This document shows positions 18,076 through 26,761 of a DNA stretch of 64,000 bases, one piece after another. Location of the stretch: NCBI GenBank assembly GCA_017569305.1, contig CP069418.1, positions 2,852,001 to 2,916,000 on the forward strand, in the 5' to 3' direction. Origin of the DNA: Clostridiales bacterium FE2011. Its GTDB lineage: Bacteria; Bacillota; Clostridia; Christensenellales; Aristaeellaceae. The notes under the pieces are model-generated. The model saw only the letters and a list, made by a program, of their open reading frames with translations. It did no database searches and was not told where the DNA came from. A program made the translations under genes and the position numbers. The first letter of the stretch is position 1; every line of letters starts with the position of its first letter.

Positions 18076-20070
18076 TTACTGCTCTCCTTCCTGCGCCTGC
18101 ACGCTGTGACCGTCAAGCTCCGCATCGAACGTGTCTGTACGGTTAAAGTCAGCGTGTTCGCTGATGTAATCGCGGCGGGGTTCCACCTTGTCTCCCATGA
18201 GGACGGTGGTGAGCCGGTCCGCCAGGGCAGCATCCTCGATGCCCACGCGCATGAGCTTGCGCTGGGACGGATCCATGGTGGTTTCCCACAGCTGCTCGGG
18301 GTTCATCTCACCCAGACCTTTGTACCGCTGCAGGGTGTATCCCTTGCCCACGGTACGGGTGGCTTTGGCCAGCTCCTTGTCATCGTAGGCGTAGATGACT
18401 TTCTGGCCCTTCTGGATTTTATAGAGCGGAGGCATACCGATGTATACATGCCCGCCGGTGATCAGGTCCTTCATATAACGGAAGAAGAAGGTGAGCAGGA
18501 TTGCCCGGATATGGGCACCGTCCTGGTCAGCATCGGAAAGGATGATGACTTTGCCGTATTTGAGGTTGTCCAGGGTAAAGCCTTCATCAATGCCGGTCCC
18601 CAGGGCAGTAATGAGGCTGCGGAATTCCTCATTGGCGAGGACCTGGTCCAGATGCTTCTTTTCAACGTTCAGGGGTTTGCCGCGGAGGGGAAGGATAGCC
18701 TGGAAACGACGATCCCGGCCCTGCTTGGCGCTGCCGCCTGCAGAATCACCTTCCACGATGAAGAGCTCGTTATCCTCCCAGTGGCGTCCGGTGCAGCTGG
18801 AGAGCTTGCCGACCAGCGGAGCGGCCTCCAGCTGGCTGGCTTTACGGATGTTGTCACGGGTTTTGCGGGCAGCTTCCCGAGCCTGGGCGGCACGCATCGC
18901 CTTGGAGACGATGGCGTTGGCAACTTCCTGGTTTTTCAGGTTATCCAGCCAGTCCAGCAGCTGCTGGGTAACGATGGCTTCCACAGCGGGGCGCACTTCA
19001 CTGTTGCCGAGGCGGCCTTTGGTCTGGCCTTCAAACTGGGGATTCTTGACCATGGTGGTCAGGACACAGGTGAGGCCTTCGCGGAAATCTTCACCTGCCA
19101 GGTTGTTATCCTTCTCCTTCAGCAGGCCGACGCGGCGGGCATAATCGTTGAAGCACTTTGTAAAGGCGGTTTTAAAACCGGCCTCGTGGGTGCCGCCCTC
19201 CGGTGTGTTGATGTTGTTGACATAAGAGAAGAGGCTTTCGGTGTAGCCGTCGGTATACTGGATGGCAGCACGGCAGATGATCGAGTCACGCTTGCCTTCA
19301 ACATAGATGATATCTTCCTGCAGGGCGTTTTTGCCGGCATTCAGATAACGGACATAATCGGAAATGCCTCCGTCATAGCAGAAGACACGGGTGCGGCTGT
19401 CCGCATCGGCAATCCGCTCATCCGTGAAGGTGATGCGGATGCCGCGGTTCAGGTATGCCAACTCCTGCAGGCGGCGGGCGACAGTTTCAGTATGGAAACG
19501 GACGTCCTCGAAAATCTCGTCGTCCGGAAGGAAACGAACCAGGGTGCCCTTTTTACGGGTGTTGCCGAGAACTTCCAGCGGACCTTCGGGCTTGCCGGCG
19601 TGGACTTTGCCGGTGGCGGGATCCATTGCGCTGGTAAAGGCCATACGGTAATGGGTCCAGTTGAGGAAGACGTCGACGGTGAGCCACTTGCTCAGAGCGT
19701 TGACGACGCTGGCGCCGACGCCGTGGAGACCGCCGGAATAGTCATAGTTCTCACTGTTGAACTTGCCGCCGGCATGAAGCACGGTGAAGATGACTTCAAC
19801 GCCGGGCTTGTGCATGGTCGGGTGGTCGTCCACGGGCATGCCGCGCCCGTTGTCATAGACGCTGGCGGAGCCGTCCTTGTGCAGGGTGACGGACACTTCG
19901 GAAGCGAAGCCGTTGGCCGCTTCGTCGATGGCGTTGTCCACGATCTCCCACAGGAGATGGTGAAGGCCGCGGGAAGAAGTAGTACCGATATACATGCCGG
20001 GGCGCATACGCACAGCCTCCAGGCCTTCCAGCACCTGGATATTACCGGCATTATAGGTTTGGGATGCCAT
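18076..20070 (-). CDS. parE: DNA topoisomerase IV/gyrase subunit B
   Basis: The 664-residue protein has the GHKL ATPase domain (WEIVDNAIDEAANG, YDNGRGMPVDDH, GGLHGVGASVVNALS), the transducer domain and a Toprim domain (FIVEGDSAGGSAKQGRD, SDADQDGAHIRAILL). It ends with RYKGLGEMNPEQLW. It supplies ATP-driven strand passage to the adjacent A subunit, with which it forms a two-gene operon (gap 3 bp). The start ATG at 20070 follows AAAGGAG. The name parE rather than gyrB rests on the pairing with a ParC-like partner and is less certain than the family. Confidence 0.92.
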   Translation of the reverse strand: MASQTYNAGNIQVLEGLEAVRMRPGMYIGTTSSRGLHHLLWEIVDNAIDEAANGFASEVSVTLHKDGSASVYDNGRGMPVDDHPTMHKPGVEVIFTVLHAGGKFNSENYDYSGGLHGVGASVVNALSKWLTVDVFLNWTHYRMAFTSAMDPATGKVHAGKPEGPLEVLGNTRKKGTLVRFLPDDEIFEDVRFHTETVARRLQELAYLNRGIRITFTDERIADADSRTRVFCYDGGISDYVRYLNAGKNALQEDIIYVEGKRDSIICRAAIQYTDGYTESLFSYVNNINTPEGGTHEAGFKTAFTKCFNDYARRVGLLKEKDNNLAGEDFREGLTCVLTTMVKNPQFEGQTKGRLGNSEVRPAVEAIVTQQLLDWLDNLKNQEVANAIVSKAMRAAQAREAARKTRDNIRKASQLEAAPLVGKLSSCTGRHWEDNELFIVEGDSAGGSAKQGRDRRFQAILPLRGKPLNVEKKHLDQVLANEEFRSLITALGTGIDEGFTLDNLKYGKVIILSDADQDGAHIRAILLTFFFRYMKDLITGGHVYIGMPPLYKIQKGQKVIYAYDDKELAKATRTVGKGYTLQRYKGLGEMNPEQLWETTMDPSQRKLMRVGIEDAALADRLTTVLMGDKVEPRRDYISEHADFNRTDTFDAELDGHSVQAQEGEQ

Positions 20071-20162
20071 GGGTTCACTCCTTTGGGGCTTTCAACGAAA
20101 GGCCCGAATGATGACAGTATATTATACCATAAAATGTGCCTGAAAAGAAAGGGGAACACAAG

Positions 20163-20241
20163 ATTTTGTAAGCTGTACAGCTTACAAAATCAATGATATA
20201 TCGCTTCGCGATATGATATATTTGCCCGTAAACGGGCAAAT
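20163..20241. repeat. Three adjacent perfect palindromes
   Basis: Bases 20163-20190 form a perfect 28-bp palindrome centred on TGTACA. Bases 20198-20214 form ATATCGC-TTC-GCGATAT. Bases 20220-20241 form ATTTGCCCGT-AA-ACGGGCAAAT. They are separated by only 7 and 5 bases. No T-run follows, so these are not ordinary terminators. Confidence 0.88.
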
Positions 20242-20452
20242 GTGATTTATTGTTTAGTTTTTCTTCGAAATGGGAAAAATACGAGGGGTCAATTTATCAG
20301 ATAAGTCGTTTATTCGGTGCTTTGCGGGGAATATAATACGGCCAGGATGAGGGAAAAACCGGAGTCCTGATCTGCAGACCATACGGGAACAAAGGAGGGC
20401 AGATAATCGTTTGAAAGAGTAGAGTTCAATTGCCCCGCTCAAGGCGGCGCGG
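20242..20452. other. Spacer without recognised gene
   Basis: Together with the palindromes this makes a gap of more than 400 bp between the divergent parE and VanW-family genes. I see no supported coding region in it. Confidence 0.6.
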
Positions 20453-20494
20453 TTGACAGGTATACGAAAAAAGGGGATAATATTTTTCGTATAC
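20453..20494 (+). promoter_or_regulatory. Promoter and operator-like inverted repeat for VanW-family gene
   Basis: TTGACA (20453-20458) and GATAAT (20476-20481) have a 17-bp spacer. A perfect 12-bp inverted repeat, GTATACGAAAAA at 20460-20471 and TTTTTCGTATAC at 20483-20494, brackets the -10 box. This arrangement suggests a repressor operator. Confidence 0.75.
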
Positions 20495-20513
20495 GATGAA
20501 GGAGGATGTGCTA

Positions 20514-21719
20514 ATGAAGCGCATTTTATGCATTATACTTGCCCTGGGAATTCTGGCTGGAACGATGTCTTTTGCTGTTGCGGAAGAAGATGAAGACTTC
20601 CAGTTCTCAGATGAGGAACTGCGGGAAATGCAGGAAGAGGAAGACCAGGCTGAAAACTATATTGAAGCCAATGTACAGGGTGAGGTTTACCATGAAAAAA
20701 CCCGGGAGGATTTTGACATGAATTCTCCTGCGCTGTATAAGGCTAAAATGCGTACGGATTTTAACGGAACGATCTACTCTGAAAAGTGGAAGAGTGAAGA
20801 AGAAATCACTCCCAAGATGAGACTGGCGGACGCAAGGGGCAAAAAGGTTGACATCCTGTATGTCGGCCTGATCTGGTTCATCGTGCGCCGGGATAATGTG
20901 ATCGGCTACGTGAGACGGCAGCAGATTGCCAAGAGCGATATTGAATCCGTTGATCCGGAGAATATCCCTCCCTTCAATGTGCAGAAGCATGCCTATATTG
21001 CCAAGACTGCTACTACCTGCCATGTACGGAAGAGCATGACGCCTTCCCAGGGTGACGGAGATGACGGAAACAACTGGGTCATCCTGAAACCGGGTACAGA
21101 GCTGAGCATCTGGCAGTTCTACAACGGCTGGGCCATGGTGAACTACTGGCGGGAATACGGCTATATCGATCCTAACGAACTGACGGATCTGATTCCTGTA
21201 TCTCCCACCGACGAGGAACTGTTCCCGGACAGCCCGATTGCCGCTTATACCAGCTATTATAAAATGGTACAGACCGAAACAAACCTGAACCGGATCCACA
21301 ATATTAAAACCGGCTGCCAGTATATTTCCCAGGTCCTGCAGCCTGGTGAACGCCTGGACGCAAACAAAACCATGGGTCCCTACCGGCCGGGCAAGGGATA
21401 CAAACAGGCCGGCGTGCTGACCGCAGGAACCTCCAAGCTGGGTTACGGCGGCGGTACCTGCCAGGTTTCCAGTACGCTGTACAACGCCCTGATTCAGCTG
21501 CCGGACATTGAGATCAATCACCGCCGGCCTCACGGCGGCAACGGTGCTGCCTACCTGCCGATCCACTGCGACGCGGCTGTGGGCAATCCGGAACTGAACC
21601 TGATTTTTACCAACCGGTATGATTTCCCGATCAGGATTGTGGGCACCTCCAATGATGACGGCGCCCTGCTGATGCGGGTTTACCGGTATCACGGAGAAGA
21701 AATCACGGAAGCAAATTAA
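20514..21719 (+). CDS. Exported VanW-family protein
   Basis: The 401-residue protein begins with a signal peptide (MKRILCIILALGILAGTMSFAVAEE), followed by an acidic segment and an SH3-like central region. The C-terminal VanW domain has YRPGKGYKQAGVLTAGTSKLGYGGGTC followed by QVSSTLYNALIQ. VanW domains occur in envelope-associated proteins of Bacillota; their biochemical role is not settled. The start at 20514 follows AAGGAGG with 8-base spacing; an in-frame ATG at 20496 overlaps that ribosome site. Transcription likely starts at the inverted-repeat promoter just upstream. Confidence 0.85.
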   Translation: MKRILCIILALGILAGTMSFAVAEEDEDFQFSDEELREMQEEEDQAENYIEANVQGEVYHEKTREDFDMNSPALYKAKMRTDFNGTIYSEKWKSEEEITPKMRLADARGKKVDILYVGLIWFIVRRDNVIGYVRRQQIAKSDIESVDPENIPPFNVQKHAYIAKTATTCHVRKSMTPSQGDGDDGNNWVILKPGTELSIWQFYNGWAMVNYWREYGYIDPNELTDLIPVSPTDEELFPDSPIAAYTSYYKMVQTETNLNRIHNIKTGCQYISQVLQPGERLDANKTMGPYRPGKGYKQAGVLTAGTSKLGYGGGTCQVSSTLYNALIQLPDIEINHRRPHGGNGAAYLPIHCDAAVGNPELNLIFTNRYDFPIRIVGTSNDDGALLMRVYRYHGEEITEAN

Positions 21720-21750
21720 AAACATTATTATAAAACAAGGGGGAGAAAAC

Positions 21751-23196
21751 ATGAATTCCATTTTGTCCATTGTTATGGTTATCGTGATGGCTTTCAGCTC
21801 CATCGGCGGCGTGACCGCAGCGCTGAAAGAGCCTGTGTCCTTTGACGCAAAGATCAACGTGGACGCAGACGGGATCCTGGCCCTTGCCGGAACCGCAGCG
21901 ACGGAAGAAACAAAACAGACCATTACCATTGTGAAGGATATTGTTGGAGCCCTGACCCTGAAGGGCGTCGCCGACAAGGACAACGCCGAACTGGATATGC
22001 TGGCCGGCGATGACGTCATGCTCTCCATCGGCGTAAAGAACGCTGAAGACGGCGGACTGATTGCCGCTTCATCCCTGCTGGGCAGCCAGGTCATCTCTGT
22101 ATCCGCGGAAACCGTACAGGCTCTCCAGCAGCAGATGCAGGCATCCATGACCGAGGCTTCCGCCGGAATGGGCGGCCTGGAGAACCTGGACAAGGAGCAG
22201 ATCGCCAAAGACTTTGCCGAAATCGTTGAGAAGGCGATGAAGGCGTTTGAAGAAAAGAAAGGTGAAACCGAAACCGGCGATTTTACCGTGGATGATCTGA
22301 AGTTTACGGCAAAGACGCCCGTCAACATGACCTATACAGAGTTTATGGAACTGGTCCTGAACAGCGCGAAAGAACTGCTGGCCAAGGAATCCCTTCAGCC
22401 GGTTGTACAGGCTGCCAGCAAGGATAAGGACCTGATCGCTGAAATCGATAAAGAGATTGAGAAGCTGAACAGCATGCCCGAAGAGGAAAAGCCGGAAGTG
22501 CAGTTCGCCCTCTACTCCAACGAAAACGAAGGCGGCTACTTTGTCTGCGATCTGACCAAGGCGGCTAAAGAAGAGACTGAAAAGCCGGAAACCATGCATG
22601 TCGGCATCGGCGGCGGCGAAGATCCGATCAGGATCCGCTTCAGTTTTGAACAGAACCAGGAAACAATGAGCATTGCCGCTGACGTTACGAAGGACAATGC
22701 GGCTGACCTGAAGGCCCATGTAAACGCAAAAGACGGATCCGTTGCTGACATTGCCGTGACCTGCGACGCGGCCGGCAGCCTGGACATGGCTTTTGATATC
22801 AACTCCAAGGACGCTGTCGCGAAGATCCTTGCGAAAACAGAACCTGTGGAAGGCGAGCGGACAAAGTATTCCCTGGATGTGTTTATGAACAATGCTGAAC
22901 AGCCCCTTGTGAACATCACAGGTTCTGTCGGCAAGGGCGGAGAAGCTGTTTCCGTATACGAGGGAGAGGACATCACCGTTCTTCCGTTTGAAGCGCTGAT
23001 GAATGACACCGACGGCACCGCCAGCGGGAAACTGCAGATTACCCTGACAGCCGGCATCCTGAAGGCGATCACCGTACTGACCAAGAACCTGCCTGAAGAG
23101 ACTGGAACCTGGCTGAACAAGCAGATAATGCAGCAGATGATGCCCAAGACCACTACCATCACGAAAACCCAGACCGAAACCGTGACAGCTGAATAA
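21751..23196 (+). CDS. Exported protein of unknown function
   Basis: I do not recognise a family in this 481-residue protein. It starts with a probable signal peptide (MNSILSIVMVIVMAFSSIGGVTA) and continues as an acidic beta-rich protein with repeated stretches of the type ADGILALAG, VDGSVADIAVT-like and ITLTAG. It also has a helical middle (about residues 125-240, rich in Glu/Lys/Ala). No membrane anchor or sorting motif is visible. It follows the VanW-family gene by 31 bp with a GGGGGAG ribosome site and is probably cotranscribed, which suggests an envelope role. Confidence 0.8.
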   Translation: MNSILSIVMVIVMAFSSIGGVTAALKEPVSFDAKINVDADGILALAGTAATEETKQTITIVKDIVGALTLKGVADKDNAELDMLAGDDVMLSIGVKNAEDGGLIAASSLLGSQVISVSAETVQALQQQMQASMTEASAGMGGLENLDKEQIAKDFAEIVEKAMKAFEEKKGETETGDFTVDDLKFTAKTPVNMTYTEFMELVLNSAKELLAKESLQPVVQAASKDKDLIAEIDKEIEKLNSMPEEEKPEVQFALYSNENEGGYFVCDLTKAAKEETEKPETMHVGIGGGEDPIRIRFSFEQNQETMSIAADVTKDNAADLKAHVNAKDGSVADIAVTCDAAGSLDMAFDINSKDAVAKILAKTEPVEGERTKYSLDVFMNNAEQPLVNITGSVGKGGEAVSVYEGEDITVLPFEALMNDTDGTASGKLQITLTAGILKAITVLTKNLPEETGTWLNKQIMQQMMPKTTTITKTQTETVTAE

Positions 23197-23215
23197 TTGC
23201 ACACATAAAGCATCG

Positions 23216-23247
23216 GGAGGAGAGACAAGCGCTCTCCTCCTTCTCTG
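23216..23247 (+). terminator. Terminator after exported-protein gene
   Basis: GGAGGAGAG and CTCTCCTCC form a 9-bp stem with a 7-base loop, followed by TTCTCTGTT. Confidence 0.75.
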
Positions 23248-23371
23248 TTCACAGAAATGAAAGGTTTTTAAACAGGAATCAACCGAAGAAAAAGAGAAAT
23301 ATATATAATTGTATGCTGCCGGCAGACATATTTCCGGAAGAGAATCACCGGCAGAGATGGAGAGTAACAAA

Positions 23372-23839
23372 ATGGATAAAATCGCAAGCTTCCAGGTGAA
23401 CCACCTGAACCTGCTGCCGGGCCTTTACCTGTCCCGGACGGACAGCCAGGAACAATGCACGGCATCCACATTTGACCTGCGGGTGACCGCACCAAACCGT
23501 GAACCGGTGATGGACATCCCGGCCATTCATACGATAGAGCATCTTGGAGCATCATTCCTCCGCAACAGCAGCAGGAAAGACGAAGTGATTTATTTCGGAC
23601 CCATGGGATGCAGAACCGGTTTTTACCTGGTGGTTTTCGGGAAACAGAGCGCGGAGGACGTTTATCCGCTGGTCCTGGAAATGTGCGACTTTATCCTCGG
23701 GTTTGAGGGAGAAATACCCGGAGCCAAGCCTGAAGAATGCGGAAACTGGTCTGAGCAAAACCTGAACATGGCGAAATACTATATCAGGAGATACCGCGAG
23801 GATCTGACGACCTGCAGGCGGCTGTCCTATCCCGGATAA
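23372..23839 (+). CDS. luxS: S-ribosylhomocysteine lyase (AI-2 synthase)
   Basis: The 155-residue protein cleaves S-ribosylhomocysteine to homocysteine and the AI-2 precursor DPD. Zinc ligands His53 and His57 (HTIEHLGASFLR) and Cys123 (ECGNW) and the active-site Cys80 in GPMGCRTG are all present. The ATG at 23372 is preferred because GGAGAG lies 7 bases upstream; an upstream ATG at 23357 is possible. No pfs/mtnN neighbour is seen. With the agr system further on, the window thus encodes two different signalling chemistries. Confidence 0.93.
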   Translation: MDKIASFQVNHLNLLPGLYLSRTDSQEQCTASTFDLRVTAPNREPVMDIPAIHTIEHLGASFLRNSSRKDEVIYFGPMGCRTGFYLVVFGKQSAEDVYPLVLEMCDFILGFEGEIPGAKPEECGNWSEQNLNMAKYYIRRYREDLTTCRRLSYPG

Positions 23840-23893
23840 ACGGGAACGAAGAAGCAGGGAAACAAAAAGGGCGGAAGGGGAGTACAGACACAG

Positions 23894-26722
23894 ATGAACG
23901 GGTACAGGAAAAGGATCAGAAGGATCCTGGCAATGCTGCTGTGCATTGTGTTTGTTTTCTGCCATTCGCTGGCTGAAGAAGGAACTGCGACGCCGACCGA
24001 CCTGGCAGGGGAACCGTTTGAACGGACGGAAATTGTGGACGGCGTGAAGATAACCGTTACAGTAAAGGACGGTGCTGAAGCACTGGACGATGTGCCCGTC
24101 GTTACAAAAGTCAATAACGCGGAATTTGCACTGGCTGCGGAAACGGTGCTGGGTCTTGAACAGAATGACAGCACCCTTATCCGCCATATGATCTGGAGCA
24201 TTACCCTCCGTGAAATGGGCGGAAACGGCAAAATCAAGCTGGAAAAGCTGGGGCTGACCGGCTTGCAGGAACAGTATCTTGACGGAACGGTCAGCGTTTA
24301 TGTGCTCCAGTATAACGGAGCTGCGCAGAGCCTGCGGGACAAGGCGCGGGTAATCCCGGCCATCATCAAAACCGAACAGAATACAGTCACTTTTTCCCTG
24401 ACAGAACCCGGCCTGTATGACGTGGTTACAGCGGTACGGATGCCGGAAAAAGCTGCAGCGGCAGAAGAAGTGAACGGGGAAGAGGCAATTGAAGAGCTTC
24501 ATGCCGGAGAACAGGAAGAAGCCGCCGGACAGCACGAAGAGGATGAGACAGCCGCAGAGACGGAAGCGGAAGAGCCGGCGGAGGAGAATCCCGCACAGGA
24601 AACGCCCGAAGAACAACCGGAGCAGGATGAACCCGCCGGGGAGGAACCGGTTCAGGATAACAATCTTCCCGAAAAGGCAGAAAGTGAACCTGCGGCGGAA
24701 CAGGCAGCAGCAGAACAGGCTGAACCGGATACTGTAAACACTGAAAAGGTTCCGGAAAATGTTCCGGAACAGGAAGAGACGCTTTCCGGAGCGAACACGG
24801 AGGAAAGCACAGACCTGTCACGGGCGGCGGCAGAGGAAACCGATAAGGTGAAGGCCTTTGTGATCCGCTGCTACTGGCTGATTCTGGGACGGGAAGAGGA
24901 CAAGGCCGGACTGGAAGACTGGACCAACAAACTGAAAAGCAAGAGCGCTACAGCCGCTGAAATTATCAAGGGCTTCCTCGGCAGCCAGGAATTCATCCGG
25001 AAACACAAATCCTCCGAGGAACTGATTGAAATCCTGTACAGGACGATGCTGAACAGGCCGTCGGACGAATCGGGACGAAACAGCTGGAGTAAGATGATTG
25101 CAAGCGGCGAGTCCCTGAACAAACTGATCAACGGATTCTGCCAGTCCGTGGAATTCACGAAGATCTGTGAGAGCTACGGCATTGAAGGAGGCTCCCTTCC
25201 GGATGGAGCGGCGGCCGCGCCTGTCGCATACAGCGAGAGGCTGATCGCTTTTGTTACGAGGTGCTACAAGGAAGCGCTGAACCGGGAACCGGATGAAAAC
25301 GGCCTGGCATTCTGGTGCAACCAGCTGACCCAGAAGGCTAAAACGTTCTCGGAAGTGGCAGCCGGTTTCGTTTTCTCTGATGAAATGAACAGGAAGCAGC
25401 TGAGCGACGAGGCGTTTGTCAAAATGCTGTACCGGCTGTATCTGGGCCGGGAAGCAGAAGCGGCCGGGCTGAGCTTCTGGAAGAGCCAGCTGAAGGGCGA
25501 AATGACACGGGAACAGGTGAACGAAGGGTTTGCCAATTCCCGGGAGTTCGCGGGGATCGTTGCGGGCTTTGATTCCGAGGCCGGCGCGGAACCAGAATAC
25601 AGCTACATCCTCGTGCCGGACGATACAGGCATTGTTGTCAACAACGGCGCAAAGGTGCAGATCCAGGTCAGCCCGCAGCTGGTAAAGACGGGAACCGCAC
25701 TGAAATGGCTGAGCAGTGACACGAAGATCTTCACGGTCAGCCAGGACGGCGAACTGACAGGCTGCTATCCCGGAAAAGCCAGACTGAAGGTATACCTGCC
25801 GGACGGAAAGATCCTCGAGGAAACAGATGTTATGGTCAAAGCCAACTACCGCGCGATTCTGTTTTCTGAATCCACCTTTGCCGGCGGCGTAATCCGCCGG
25901 AACCGCGGAGACGTCCGGCTGATGAAGAATATGCTTTCATCCGTGACCGGACCGGATGGCGAAAACTACAAGCTGTATTCCTTTGACGACTTTGTCGCCA
26001 GTGAGGTATATCAAAAAATCAATCAGCTCATCGTTGCTCCTTCCCGGGACGGGGACGTGTCCATGTTCTTCTTCGCCTCCCACGGGGATTACAAATCCAC
26101 ATCCAAACAGCTGGCCGGACGCCTGTGGTGCAAAAACAAGGAAACGTGGCTGGAACTGCCGGAACTGGCAAAAACGCTTGCCGCCACAAAGGGAAAGGTC
26201 ATTGTGATCCTTGAATCCTGCGGACCCGGCGCGGCAATCAAGGAATGGGACAATGAGACATTGAGCACAGCGTCCTTCGAGGATGAAGGGACTGCTGACG
26301 AAGAAGGCGACGCACCGGATCTGTCCGATCTGTTTATCAGCGCTTTTGCCGCAGCGGATCCGGGGCTGACGGTTTATGAGACAGACGGGGATACGCTGAG
26401 TGGAGCCGGGGAAAGCGACGGAAGCGGACAGTTCCCCCATGGAAATCAGTTCCTGACGGAAAAGTTTGTCATACTGACAGCTTCCGCGTACCTGCAGACA
26501 TCCTACATGATGGGAGAGCATACCTATAATGTGTTCCCGTACTGGCTGACAAAGGGTGTGGGAACAGCCGGCGCAATGCCTGCGGATATCGAAAACGGCA
26601 ATGGAGACGGAAAGCTGACGATGAATGAACTGTATCAGTATGTGTATAAACATACCATCCACAGGCAGACGCCGCAGGTATATCCGAAGAACAGCGATTA
26701 TGTATTATTCCTGAGAAAGTAA
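23894..26722 (+). CDS. Secreted DUF4214 protein with caspase-like peptidase domain
   Basis: The 942-residue protein has a signal peptide (residues 1-28), a beta-rich N-terminal region and a low-complexity Glu/Ala/Pro linker (about 180-305). DUF4214 modules span about 320-555, with repeated YR-LGRE-x-AG-x-W patterns. An Ig-like region (575-650) and a C-terminal caspase/gingipain-like domain follow. In the last domain FFFASHGD supplies a candidate catalytic His (residue 730) and VILESCGPG a candidate Cys (residue 776), spaced as in clan CD peptidases. DUF4214 modules are typical of extracellular proteins of gut anaerobes. Peptidase activity and substrate are inferred. The C-terminus has no anchor. 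Confidence 0.82.
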   Translation: MNGYRKRIRRILAMLLCIVFVFCHSLAEEGTATPTDLAGEPFERTEIVDGVKITVTVKDGAEALDDVPVVTKVNNAEFALAAETVLGLEQNDSTLIRHMIWSITLREMGGNGKIKLEKLGLTGLQEQYLDGTVSVYVLQYNGAAQSLRDKARVIPAIIKTEQNTVTFSLTEPGLYDVVTAVRMPEKAAAAEEVNGEEAIEELHAGEQEEAAGQHEEDETAAETEAEEPAEENPAQETPEEQPEQDEPAGEEPVQDNNLPEKAESEPAAEQAAAEQAEPDTVNTEKVPENVPEQEETLSGANTEESTDLSRAAAEETDKVKAFVIRCYWLILGREEDKAGLEDWTNKLKSKSATAAEIIKGFLGSQEFIRKHKSSEELIEILYRTMLNRPSDESGRNSWSKMIASGESLNKLINGFCQSVEFTKICESYGIEGGSLPDGAAAAPVAYSERLIAFVTRCYKEALNREPDENGLAFWCNQLTQKAKTFSEVAAGFVFSDEMNRKQLSDEAFVKMLYRLYLGREAEAAGLSFWKSQLKGEMTREQVNEGFANSREFAGIVAGFDSEAGAEPEYSYILVPDDTGIVVNNGAKVQIQVSPQLVKTGTALKWLSSDTKIFTVSQDGELTGCYPGKARLKVYLPDGKILEETDVMVKANYRAILFSESTFAGGVIRRNRGDVRLMKNMLSSVTGPDGENYKLYSFDDFVASEVYQKINQLIVAPSRDGDVSMFFFASHGDYKSTSKQLAGRLWCKNKETWLELPELAKTLAATKGKVIVILESCGPGAAIKEWDNETLSTASFEDEGTADEEGDAPDLSDLFISAFAAADPGLTVYETDGDTLSGAGESDGSGQFPHGNQFLTEKFVILTASAYLQTSYMMGEHTYNVFPYWLTKGVGTAGAMPADIENGNGDGKLTMNELYQYVYKHTIHRQTPQVYPKNSDYVLFLRK

Positions 26723-26761
26723 GCAAAAGGCGGAGCCGTCTGGATCCGCAGGGAGCATGAA

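Noticed and set aside
16072..20196. 1374-codon plus-strand open frame across parC and parE
   Set aside because: The minus-strand frames match topoisomerase subunits along their length. The plus frame spans two genes and is His/Gln/Gly-rich without domains.
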